Assembly: GCA_020200675.1 (NCBI GenBank)
Contig: JAIVIG010000077.1
Location: forward strand, 10,666-21,998
Length of the DNA stretch: 11,333 bases
Direction of reading: 5' to 3'
Source: Actinomycetota bacterium
GTDB lineage: Bacteria; Actinomycetota; Rubrobacteria; Rubrobacterales; Rubrobacteraceae
Part shown: one piece after another, positions 1 through 5,694 of the stretch
How positions within the stretch are numbered: the first letter of the stretch is position 1
Layout: each line of letters starts with the position of its first letter
Notes under the pieces: generated by a model
Told to the model about the DNA's origin: nothing
Seen by the model: only the letters and a program-made list of their open reading frames with translations
The model's database searches: none
Program-made: the position numbers and the translations under genes

Positions 1-162
1 GGCCAGGGGCTGATCCTGGTCGCGGCCGGCACGTACGTCGGAACCTTGCCAAACCTGAAGAGGATCGCCGGTTACCGCGTCGCGATCAACCGCTCTCTCG
101 GGTTACTGCTGCTCCTGGTAGCGGCCTACTTCGCCTGGCGGGCTGTCGGGTATCTGGCGTAA
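1..162 (+). CDS. C-terminal end of an integral membrane protein (partial)
   Basis: Frame 1 is open from the window edge to the TAA at 160-162, giving 53 residues. The last ~25 residues form a strongly hydrophobic helix (LGLLLLLVAAYFAW...) preceded by a basic loop (LKRIAGYR), as at the end of a multi-helix membrane protein. The length and pattern would fit the last helix of a CcdA/DsbD-type cytochrome c biogenesis or redox membrane protein, or of another small transporter, but no diagnostic motif is inside the window. The stop is 16 bp before the next GTG, so it probably shared an operon with the disulfide-oxidoreductase remnant that follows. The call as a membrane protein is solid; the family is a guess. 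Confidence 0.6.
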   Translation, partial: GQGLILVAAGTYVGTLPNLKRIAGYRVAINRSLGLLLLLVAAYFAWRAVGYLA

Positions 163-178
163 CGATTACGGAGCACGG

Positions 179-358
179 GTGAACAAGAAGCAGTACGAGC
201 GGTTCGTCATCGTCGGGGCCGACGCGGCCGGCATGAGCGCGGCGTCCGAGGCGCGGCGGACGGATCCGGATCTGGAGATCGTGGCTTACGACCGGGGCTC
301 CTTCGCTTCCTACAGCCAGTGCGGGATGTCCTACCTGGTGGGCGCGGCAGGAGGCGAG
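179..358 (+). pseudogene. Truncated FAD/NAD-dependent disulfide oxidoreductase (CoA-disulfide reductase type), N-terminus only
   Basis: The GTG at 179 follows a GGAG-containing stretch. The first ~57 residues are a clear FAD-binding N-terminus: beta strand plus dinucleotide loop FVIVGADAAGMSAA (residues 9-22), the acidic strand end EIVAYDRG, and the redox-cysteine segment SYSQCGMSYLVG with Cys48. This matches CoA-disulfide reductases and related persulfide/NADH oxidases, where this cysteine is catalytic. Intact members run to roughly 440-550 residues. Here homology stops around residue 56-60 (about base 350-358), and the rest of the FAD, NAD and dimerisation domains is absent. What follows is low-complexity Arg/Ala/Pro translation, then an unrelated DUF2267 gene in the same frame. 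It is therefore a gene remnant produced by a deletion or rearrangement and is unlikely to be functional. The end coordinate is approximate. Confidence 0.75.
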
Positions 359-619
359 CCGATTCGCTTCTATACCTTCAAATTTCTGTCAGCGTTGCTC
401 CAGCCATACGCCTGGCATTTTTTGGCGAGGTCTCCCCCGAGTGCCCGCCGGGCAGGAGCACCCCCCGACCATCGCCGCCGCTCCTGCCCTGACGCTGAGG
501 CGAACCGAGTGGCCGTGCGGCGAGCCCGCGCCCGACGTTCCCATCTCCGTTTCGTGTTGCTCGGGACCGGGTACGAGAGGGGGCTCGATAAGCTAGAGTA
601 CACAAGGGAGGGCGAGCGC

Positions 620-994
620 GTGCAGTACGAAGAGTTTATCGACCGGGTTCGGCAACGGGCGGGGTTCGACTCGTTCTCCGAAGCGGAGGAGGCGACCCGG
701 GCCACCCTCACGACTCTGGGGGAGTACCTGGTCGGCGGCGAAGGGCTGGACCTCGCTTCGCAGCTCCCACAAGGGCTGGCCGAGCACCTCCGCCGGGAGC
801 CGCCGAACCGCCCGATGATCTACTCGTTCCCCGACTTCCTCCAGGAGATCGGCGAGCGCGAGGGGGTGAACACCGACGAAGCCTCGTCCCACGCCCGCGC
901 CGTCGTGAGCGTGCTCCAGGAGGCCGTCAGCGAGGGGGAGATGGACGACGTCCGCCGGCAGTTCCCGAGCGAGTTCGATCCTCTCTTCGACTAG
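620..994 (+). CDS. DUF2267 family protein
   Basis: A 124-residue protein starting at the GTG at 620, chosen because AAGGGAGGG at 604-612 is a near-ideal ribosome binding site seven bases upstream and because the family starts at this point (M-QYEEFIDRVRQRAG). It shows the DUF2267 pattern: an N-terminal YEEFxxRVRxRAG helix, a region with TRATLTTLGEYL, then DLASQLPQGLAEHL and a second half containing FPDFLQEIGEREGV, each half being a small helical bundle. The protein looks soluble with no signal peptide. Its biochemical function is unknown in the family. The reading frame is open upstream to 179, but that extension is the unrelated oxidoreductase remnant plus non-coding sequence and should not be included. 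Confidence in family and start is high. Confidence 0.85.
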   Translation: MQYEEFIDRVRQRAGFDSFSEAEEATRATLTTLGEYLVGGEGLDLASQLPQGLAEHLRREPPNRPMIYSFPDFLQEIGEREGVNTDEASSHARAVVSVLQEAVSEGEMDDVRRQFPSEFDPLFD

Positions 995-1024
995 ATCAAC
1001 GCCACCCGATCCAACACCGCAGAG

Positions 1025-1054
1025 ATGACAGGCCGACCGCCCAGCGGCTATAGT
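1025..1054 (+). promoter_or_regulatory. Sigma-70-type promoter placing transcription start at the phosphatase GTG (leaderless mRNA)
   Basis: ATGACA (1025-1030) is a five-of-six match to TTGACA. After an 18-bp spacer comes TATAGT (1049-1054), a five-of-six match to TATAAT. The GTG start of the phosphatase is at 1062, seven bases after the -10 box, so transcription should begin at or next to the start codon. No Shine-Dalgarno sequence is visible upstream, consistent with a leaderless transcript, which is common in actinobacteria. Confidence 0.6.
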
Positions 1055-1061
1055 AGCCGTC

Positions 1062-1546
1062 GTGGTACGGGTACTCTTCGTGTGCATGGGCAACATTTGC
1101 CGCTCGCCGCTCGCCCAGGGCGTCTTCGAGGACGTGCTGCGTCGCGAGGGGCTGGGGGATGAGGTCTTCGTGGATTCCGCCGGGACCGGTCCCTGGTACG
1201 TGGGGTCGCCGCCGGACGAGAGGGCGCAGAAGAGCGCCTCGCTCCGGGGCATAGACCTCGACTCCCAGCGGGCGCGCCGCATCACGCCGGAAGATTGCCA
1301 GAGCTTCGACTACCTCATCACGATGGATGAGGAGAACTTCCGGACGGTCTCCGCGCTTTGCCGGGAGGATGGCGCCGAGGTCCGGCCCTTTTTGGAATAC
1401 GCCCCAGAACGGCTCGAATCGGAAGTCCCGGACCCCTTCTACGGCGGCCCGGAGGGCTTCGAGCACGTCCTGGACCTCGTGGAGGCGGCGTCGAGGGGCT
1501 CCTGGAGGATATCCGGCGGCGCCTGCGAGACGACCATGCCCCCTGA
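1062..1546 (+). pseudogene. Low-molecular-weight protein tyrosine phosphatase, C-terminus shifted out of frame (frameshift near 1482-1495)
   Basis: The N-terminus VLFVCMGNICRSP carries the family's CX5R(S) phosphate loop (Cys8, Arg14, Ser15), and the general-acid DPF motif is at Asp124 in EVPDPFYGG. Length and order match cytosolic LMW-PTPs of ~150-160 residues that hydrolyse phosphotyrosine or small phospho-compounds. The open frame does not stop at the expected place but runs into a kinase. In the -1 frame, immediately after ...LVEAA (about base 1490), the sequence reads VEGLLEDIRRRLRDDHAP and stops at TGA 1544-1546. That is a typical LMW-PTP C-terminal helix and would give a 161-residue protein. 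One missing base near 1482-1495 explains this; all catalytic residues are upstream of it. Related human LMW-PTP-A dephosphorylates ribulosamine 5-phosphates on proteins, which links it to the next gene. Without a frameshift the product is a 444-residue fusion. Confidence 0.75.
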
Positions 1547-2396
1547 CCAGATTATCGCGGAAGGCGTCGAGGTCGCTCTGGGCGAGCGTCTCCTTAGCGC
1601 GCGACCGATGAGCGGAGGATGCATAGGGGAGGTTTACAGGGCGGAGCTCTCCGATGGTACGTCCGTGGTCGCGAAGGTAGATCGCTCCGGAGAGTCGCAA
1701 CTCGAACGAGAGGCGTACATGCTCTGGTACCTGCGGGAGAAGAGCGAGCTTCCGGTGCCGGAGGTCTACCACTCCTCGGAGGCGCTCTTGCTTATGGAGT
1801 TTATGCCGGGCGGCGGGAATTTTTCGGCGGCACAGGATCACGCGGCGGATCTCCTGGCGGCCCTACACGATATTACCGCCGGCGCCTACGGTCACGAGCG
1901 GGACACCCTTATAGGCAGCCTCTCGCAGCCGAACCCGTGGACGAGCTCCTGGGTCGATTTCTTTCGGGACCAACGTCTCCTGTATCTCGCGGGGGTGGCC
2001 AGCGAAGCGGGTAGGTTGCCGGCGAACCTTCGCGGTCGCGTCGAGGGGCTAGCCGGGAGGCTCGGGGAGATCCTGGAGGAGCCGGAACGTCCCGCCCTGA
2101 TCCACGGCGATGTCTGGAGTGGGAACGTGTTGGCGGAGGGCAACAGGATCACCGCGTTTCTCGACCCGGCGATCTACCACGCCGACCCCGAGGTCGAACT
2201 GGCATTTATCAGCCTCTTCGACTCCTTCGGCAAGCCGTTCTTCGAGCGGTACCACGAGCTCCGGCCTATAAAGGAGGGTTTCTTCGAGGAGCGACGCCAC
2301 CTCTACAGCCTCTACCCGCTGCTGGTACACGTCTACTTCTTCGGCGGTCTCTACGTAGGCTCTGTCGAGGGCGTACTCGACCGACTCGGCTTCTAG
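1536..2396 (+). CDS. Fructosamine/ribulosamine 3-kinase family protein (protein deglycation kinase)
   Basis: From the ATG at 1536 this is 286 residues, the usual size of bacterial fructosamine-kinase family members, which phosphorylate C3 of sugar moieties bound to amines so that the adduct falls off proteins. Seen in the sequence (numbered from this ATG): glycine-rich GGCIGEVYRAEL near residue 27, Lys47 in SVVAKVD for ATP, catalytic loop HGDVWSGN (Asp192, Asn197), and metal-binding FLDPAIYHADPEVEL (Asp210). In the assembled sequence the phosphatase frame continues straight into it, giving a 444-residue ORF from 1062. I take 1536 as the native start because the family begins here and because the phosphatase's own stop (1544-1546) overlaps it by 11 bp, typical of translational coupling. 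No strong ribosome binding site precedes the ATG. Bacterial members often act on ribulosamines or erythrulosamines rather than fructosamines; the substrate here is unknown. Confidence 0.85.
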   Translation: MPPDQIIAEGVEVALGERLLSARPMSGGCIGEVYRAELSDGTSVVAKVDRSGESQLEREAYMLWYLREKSELPVPEVYHSSEALLLMEFMPGGGNFSAAQDHAADLLAALHDITAGAYGHERDTLIGSLSQPNPWTSSWVDFFRDQRLLYLAGVASEAGRLPANLRGRVEGLAGRLGEILEEPERPALIHGDVWSGNVLAEGNRITAFLDPAIYHADPEVELAFISLFDSFGKPFFERYHELRPIKEGFFEERRHLYSLYPLLVHVYFFGGLYVGSVEGVLDRLGF

Positions 2397-2893
2397 TCCT
2401 TCCGCCGCAAGACGCGCCTCCCGAGGACCAGGACGATCCTGTCTTCGAGGGTTCCGAGGATCGGGTCCGGTATGCCCTTCTGGACGCCCGCCGCCCTGAG
2501 CCTCTCCCCGGCGTGGGCGGCGGCGAAGGCCGAGAGTGCCCCAAGGATGGCGCCCGAGTTTCTCCGTCGCCCTTCCGCGACGAAGAGAGTGGCGCCGGCG
2601 AGGGCGCCAGAGAGGAGCCGCCCGAGCAGGGCGGGGGCGGAGGTGCGGGATGGGACCAGGGGTGTCTTATCGGCAATCATCTCTCCGACGGCGAGGAGGG
2701 TTAGCAGGGCCGAGAGCTTTGGGGAGCCCAGAGCGGGTAGGAGGTTGGGCGCACGCAGGTCGCCGCGCCGGATGGCCCGGGCTAGGAGGGCCGGGGCGGC
2801 CATCGAGCGCAGGCCGGCGGTGGCGGCGAGGCCGAGCGTTTCGAACGTCGCGGGTGTGATCTCGAACTCGACTCGTTTCCTCCGCCTAAGCAA
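2393..2893 (-). CDS. DUF4126-like small membrane protein
   Basis: A 166-residue protein on the - strand, starting at a TTG (2893-2891) preceded by GGAG with a 5-base spacer; the start overlaps the end of the dehydrogenase gene by 8 bp, so the two are probably translationally coupled. It has several short hydrophobic segments (around residues 60-72, 92-106 and 115-128) and the motif GEMIADKTPLVPSRTSAPALLGRLLSGALAG (70-100). The core GEMxADKxPxxPSRTS and the following glycine-rich helix are characteristic of DUF4126-type membrane proteins, whose function is unknown. The C-terminus is basic and probably cytoplasmic. Its stop (2395-2393) shares bases with the kinase stop on the other strand, so the two transcripts converge with no gap. 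Family call is moderately sure; no role in isocitrate metabolism can be inferred beyond position. Confidence 0.7.
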   Translation of the reverse strand: MLRRRKRVEFEITPATFETLGLAATAGLRSMAAPALLARAIRRGDLRAPNLLPALGSPKLSALLTLLAVGEMIADKTPLVPSRTSAPALLGRLLSGALAGATLFVAEGRRRNSGAILGALSAFAAAHAGERLRAAGVQKGIPDPILGTLEDRIVLVLGRRVLRRKD

Positions 2894-3962
2894 GCGCGCT
2901 CCAGACCTCGAGCTTGGTCTTGACGTGACGGATCACTTCGTCGGTGAACTCCCGGGTACCGCTGGAGCCTCCGAGCTCGGCGGTCCGGTTTCCCTCCAGG
3001 ACCGACTCGAAGGTCGCCTCGTAGATGGCGCGCGAGACCCGGTCGGCCTCCTCCTCGTGAAAGAAGGTCAGAAGGGCCGCGCCCGCGAGGATCATGGCCA
3101 TCGGGTTGGCGACGTTCTTGCCCTCCAGGGACGGCGCCGTGCCGTGCGGGGCCTCGGACATCACGGTCTCCGGGTTCTCGTCGTCGTCGAGAGCGATGAG
3201 GAGCGATTCCGCGCCCGCGATCGAGCCGAACATCTGCAAGACCATGTCGGACATGCAGTCCCCATCCCGGTTGAGGGTGGGGATGACGAGCGGCTCTCCG
3301 TAGGTCGAGAGCAAGAGCGCGTAGGTTGCATCGATGAGCTGCGGGTCGTAGCGGATGTCCTTGTTCTTCTCGGCGGCCCGGTCCATCTCTTCCTTGAGCA
3401 TCCCCTCGTAGACGGGGGAGACGGTCCACTTGGGACCGCCGAAGATCTTGGCCCGCATCTTGCGCGCCTGGATGAACGCGAACTCGGAGACGCCGCGGCA
3501 GACTTTGCGCGAGATCTTCTCGGTCCGGAACGCGACCTCGTCCAACCCCTCGCCTTCGCGCCACTCCTTCGCCCCGTAGGCGTCGTCCACGGCCATCCGC
3601 ACCACGGAGATGGGGGCGTGGAAGCCCATCATCGGGTTCACACCGGGGATGCGCCTACCCGTGCGCACGATGACGGTCCCGTCGATGCCCCGCCTGAGGA
3701 TGGCGTTCGGCGAGCCCACGTCCCCCGACGTCTCGGGGGTGACGGTCGCGGCCTTTATGCCGAACCCGCACTCCTTCATGGCCTTCGCCGCCTTGTGCAC
3801 CACCTTGTTCTCGGTGGCCCGCCGGTTCTCCAGCGAGAGGTCGTACCTGACGAAATCCAGCTCCAGGCCCGTCACCGAAGGGTCCAGGACGCGCAAAGCC
3901 TCCTCGAGGAGCTCTTGCCCGGTCTGGTCACCCTCCATGACTACGATTCTCTTGCGCTCCAC
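2886..3962 (-). CDS. Isocitrate/isopropylmalate dehydrogenase family protein, probable isocitrate dehydrogenase
   Basis: A 358-residue decarboxylating 3-hydroxyacid dehydrogenase. Seen: N-terminal strand IVVMEGDQTGQE, substrate-loop GSPNAILRR (83-91), arginines in IVRTGRRIPG (98-107), TEKISR (148-152), metal ligands Asp211 (DATYALL) and Asp235/Asp239 in the family signature NRDGDCMSD, and the cofactor loop HGTAPSLEGKNVANP (273-287). The family includes isocitrate, isopropylmalate and homoisocitrate dehydrogenases; the isocitrate assignment rests on the neighbouring malate synthase and isocitrate lyase and is inference. At the positions that select NADP (Lys-Tyr) or NAD (Asp-Ile) in well-studied isocitrate dehydrogenases it has Ser278-Leu279, so cofactor use is open. 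The GTG start (3962) has AGAGGTGA close upstream. It is followed by, and overlaps, the DUF4126-like gene. Confidence 0.8.
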   Translation of the reverse strand: MERKRIVVMEGDQTGQELLEEALRVLDPSVTGLELDFVRYDLSLENRRATENKVVHKAAKAMKECGFGIKAATVTPETSGDVGSPNAILRRGIDGTVIVRTGRRIPGVNPMMGFHAPISVVRMAVDDAYGAKEWREGEGLDEVAFRTEKISRKVCRGVSEFAFIQARKMRAKIFGGPKWTVSPVYEGMLKEEMDRAAEKNKDIRYDPQLIDATYALLLSTYGEPLVIPTLNRDGDCMSDMVLQMFGSIAGAESLLIALDDDENPETVMSEAPHGTAPSLEGKNVANPMAMILAGAALLTFFHEEEADRVSRAIYEATFESVLEGNRTAELGGSSGTREFTDEVIRHVKTKLEVWSALA

Positions 3963-4000
3963 TTTTCACCTCTCGAACGGTTCGTTCTTCTTTACTACTG

Positions 4001-4006
4001 AGTATA
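4001..4006 (-). promoter_or_regulatory. -10 box of the dehydrogenase gene
   Basis: On the - strand the sequence reads TATACT (+ strand agtata), a five-of-six match to TATAAT, about 38 bp before the GTG start at 3962, which predicts a leader of ~30 nt containing the AGAGGTGA ribosome binding site. The -35 region (around 4024-4032) is a poor match, which would fit a promoter needing an activator. Confidence 0.45.
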
Positions 4007-4048
4007 CGTCCCACACCGGGCAGGTTCCGTAACTGTTGCGCAGTGACC

Positions 4049-4090
4049 CCCGACCTTACAGACCATTTCTGCACCGTCTGTAAGGTCGGG
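4049..4090 (-). promoter_or_regulatory. Perfect 15-bp inverted repeat between LysR gene and dehydrogenase gene (operator or terminator)
   Basis: CCCGACCTTACAGAC (4049-4063) and GTCTGTAAGGTCGGG (4076-4090) are exact reverse complements separated by 12 bases. Read on the - strand, it lies ~110 bp after the LysR stop and is centred ~75 bp upstream of the predicted dehydrogenase transcription start. There is no T-run after either arm, so a classical intrinsic terminator is not shown. A long stem acting as a U-less terminator and a dyad operator for an activator are both possible. Confidence 0.6.
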
Positions 4091-4198
4091 CAACACGATC
4101 CGGACGGGAGGAGCGAACCGGAGCAGCACAGACTTCCGCAGGCAGCGCGAGATGCGGAAGGCCGAGGGGACTACGACGATAACGACGAGGGCCAGAAC

Positions 4199-5158
4199 TC
4201 AGGTAAACAGGTCAATGAGTTGCAGGTTCTCGAACTCGGCGGCCAGGGTGGGGGAGAGCTGGGCGCGGTTGCGGGTCTCGCCCATGCTGCCGGCTACCTC
4301 AAGGAACGCCTGCACGGTGCCGGTGAGGGGCACGTCGCGCCTCCTCAGGGCTACTATCGGGCGCTGTATCTCGGGGCTGTCCTCGACCTCTATGAGAGAA
4401 AGGTGACCGGCCGCCACGCTCCTTACCACCGCCGTACGGGGCAGGAAGGCGACCCCGAGGCGGTGCTCGACCATCCTCTTGGCCGCCTCGATGTTGTCGA
4501 GCTCTATCGCGCTAAACTCGCGGATGCCGGCGTCCCTGAAGAGCGACTGAGTTAGCTCGTAGTAGCTGGATGATTGGTCGAAGAGTATGAGGTGCTCGCG
4601 GCCGACCTCGGAGATCTCCGCCGACCCCTTCTCCGTGAACCGGTGTTGCGGGTCAACGACCAGCACCAGCTCGTCCTCGTATAAGGGCAAGCTCTCGATC
4701 TCGGGGTGATCCATCTCCCGCGCGAGCCCGAGCTGGACATCCTCCTTCAACACCATCTCTAGGATGTCCTCCGAGTGCCCGGTCCTGACCGAGACCGCGA
4801 CCCGTGGGTGCGCCGCCGTAAACCGCTCCAGAATCGCTGGCAGCGCATACGTGCTGACCCCCGGCGACGTCCCCAGCCCCAGCCGCCCGCCCGAAGCCCC
4901 CCGAAGCTCCTTGAGGCGCTGTCTTCCTTCATCCAGGCTCGCCATGCACCGCTCCGCGTACCCCACGAACTCCCTGCCCGCCTCCGTCAGCCGCATCCCC
5001 CGGCTCGTCCGCACGAAGAGCTGGTCCCCGAGCTCCTCCTCAAGAGCCTTTATCCGCGCCGTCAAGGTCGGCTGCGTCAGGTACATCTCCTCGGCCGCCC
5101 GGCTCACGTTCCCCAAACGCGCCACCGCCAGAAAGCACTCCATCTGTCGTAGAAGCAC
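4199..5158 (-). CDS. LysR-type transcriptional regulator
   Basis: A 319-residue protein. Residues 1-65 are the winged helix-turn-helix (MECFLAVARLGNVSRAAEEM, then LTQPTLTARIKALEEELG and LFVRTSRGMRLTEAG), a linker helix follows to ~88, and GRLGLGTSPGVSTYALPAIL begins the two-lobed effector-binding domain that ends near 300. LysR regulators bind T-N11-A dyads as tetramers and usually control a divergent operon plus themselves in response to a small molecule. Here the divergent genes are the 66-codon ORF, aceB and aceA, and the gene downstream on its own strand is the probable isocitrate dehydrogenase, so control of glyoxylate-bypass genes is a reasonable inference; the effector is unknown. The start is the GTG at 5158, with AGGGAG five bases upstream; an ATG five codons in lacks such a site. 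Confidence 0.9.
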   Translation of the reverse strand: MLLRQMECFLAVARLGNVSRAAEEMYLTQPTLTARIKALEEELGDQLFVRTSRGMRLTEAGREFVGYAERCMASLDEGRQRLKELRGASGGRLGLGTSPGVSTYALPAILERFTAAHPRVAVSVRTGHSEDILEMVLKEDVQLGLAREMDHPEIESLPLYEDELVLVVDPQHRFTEKGSAEISEVGREHLILFDQSSSYYELTQSLFRDAGIREFSAIELDNIEAAKRMVEHRLGVAFLPRTAVVRSVAAGHLSLIEVEDSPEIQRPIVALRRRDVPLTGTVQAFLEVAGSMGETRNRAQLSPTLAAEFENLQLIDLFT

Positions 5159-5185
5159 GCCTGCTCCCTTCGGTCGCTGGCTCTC

Positions 5186-5209
5186 AGCTTTCAGCAGTCG
5201 GCGATCAGC
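5186..5209 (+). repeat. AGCNNNN heptad array, copy 1
   Basis: AGC occurs at 5186, 5193 and 5207, with GGC at 5200, so the triplet recurs every 7 bp (AGCTTTC AGCAGTC GGCGATC AGC). The 17 bases 5186-5202 match 8748-8764 at 15 positions. It starts 28 bp upstream of the LysR start codon and is inverted relative to the array at 5306-5336. Confidence 0.6.
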
Positions 5210-5305
5210 TTCTCTCCGGTAAGCGATTGTCGGAGGCGTGAGACGGAGCGCATAGCCGAACTTGCCGCTTCGCCCTATCCGCCAACGTTCCCTCTCCGCA
5301 ACCTC

Positions 5306-5336
5306 GCTGATGGCTGACAGCTGATTGCTGACGGCG
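5306..5336 (-). repeat. AGCNNNN heptad array, copy 2 (inverted)
   Basis: GCT stands at 5306, 5313, 5320 and 5327 and GCG at 5334: GCTGATG GCTGACA GCTGATT GCTGACG GCG. On the - strand this is the same AGC-every-7 pattern as copy 1. Copies 1 and 2 face each other around ~96 bp that contain no gene, giving the outline of a small element with inverted ends. Confidence 0.6.
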
Positions 5337-5362
5337 AAAAGGCCAATAGCTATTGGCCTTTT
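5337..5362. terminator. 26-bp perfect palindrome with A/T flanks (bidirectional terminator-like)
   Basis: AAAAGGCCAATAG is followed directly by its exact reverse complement CTATTGGCCTTTT. As RNA from either strand it forms a GGCCAAT/ATTGGCC stem with a four-base AGCT loop, preceded by A4 and followed by U4, the form of a bidirectional intrinsic terminator. It lies between two divergently transcribed genes, where no gene ends, and abuts heptad array copy 2. It may be left over from a lost gene or act as a binding site. Confidence 0.55.
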
Positions 5363-5387
5363 CTATCACCACAATTCAAGCAAACGA

Positions 5388-5402
5388 TTGGACTGATATC
5401 AA
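5388..5402 (+). promoter_or_regulatory. Candidate LysR-type binding box (T-N11-A)
   Basis: TTGGACTGATATCAA has TTG and CAA arms with nine bases between them, which satisfies the T-N11-A rule with flanking symmetry. It lies in the divergent region 53 bp upstream of the 66-codon ORF and could be the target of the neighbouring LysR protein. The motif is short and common, so this is a suggestion only. Confidence 0.25.
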
Positions 5403-5454
5403 GGGTGCTGTTAGCCTTCCTTGCACGGTCGTCAAGTGTCGGAAGGAGTAGCTA

Positions 5455-5655
5455 ATGATACCGGTACAGTACAGGGACCCGGAGACGGAAGAGGTTTTGG
5501 ATCGCAGGTACGAGGAGCAGGTTCCCGAGATCGGGCAGAGGGTCATGCTCGACGGCGTGTGGGAGTGCGAGGTGCTCTACCGGTGGCGTTGCCACCCGAG
5601 TTGTTGCGTCGTCTACGCGCGACCGGTTCAGGGTAGGGTCGCTGCCGCGGCATAG
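5455..5655 (+). CDS. Small hypothetical protein, 66 residues, cysteine-containing
   Basis: The ATG at 5455 is preceded by GGAAGGAG (5441-5448) six bases away, a strong ribosome binding site, and the gene ends at TAG 5653-5655, 39 bp before malate synthase. The protein is soluble with an acidic N-terminal half (VQYRDPETEEVLDRRYEEQVPEIG) and a short cysteine-rich C-terminal part containing Cys38, Cys46, His47, Cys50 and Cys51 (CHPSCC), which might bind a metal. I do not recognise a family. Its position as the first + strand gene opposite the LysR gene and just before aceB suggests it is transcribed with aceB, but there is no evidence of a metabolic role. An overlapping ORF in another frame (5421-5636) has no comparable ribosome binding site. 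Confidence 0.6.
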   Translation: MIPVQYRDPETEEVLDRRYEEQVPEIGQRVMLDGVWECEVLYRWRCHPSCCVVYARPVQGRVAAAA

Positions 5656-5694
5656 AAGGCCTCGTTTGGGGTCTTATTCGGGCCATCGAGCGGT

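Noticed and set aside
441..461. Short GC-rich hairpin (GTGCCCGCCGGGCAGGAGCAC) in the gap after the oxidoreductase remnant
   Set aside because: Stem of only four base pairs plus a loose outer match, no U-run; expected by chance at this GC content.
1482..1500. Programmed -1 frameshift as the default explanation for the phosphatase/kinase ORF
   Set aside because: No classical X-XXY-YYZ slippery heptamer is present at GGAGGCGGCGTCGAGG, so mutation or sequence error is more likely; kept only as an alternative.
593..1841. Two - strand ORFs (593-1285 and 996-1841) opposite DUF2267 and the phosphatase/kinase
   Set aside because: They overlap each other and well-supported + strand genes; no motif.
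2472..4001. A 509-codon + strand ORF opposite the dehydrogenase and DUF4126-like genes
   Set aside because: It lies antisense to two well-supported genes and its translation is Arg/Gly/Asp/His-rich with no domain; long antisense ORFs are expected in high-GC DNA.
4043..4555. A 170-codon + strand ORF covering the inverted repeat and the LysR C-terminus
   Set aside because: Most of it is antisense to the LysR gene and it has no recognisable domain or ribosome binding site.
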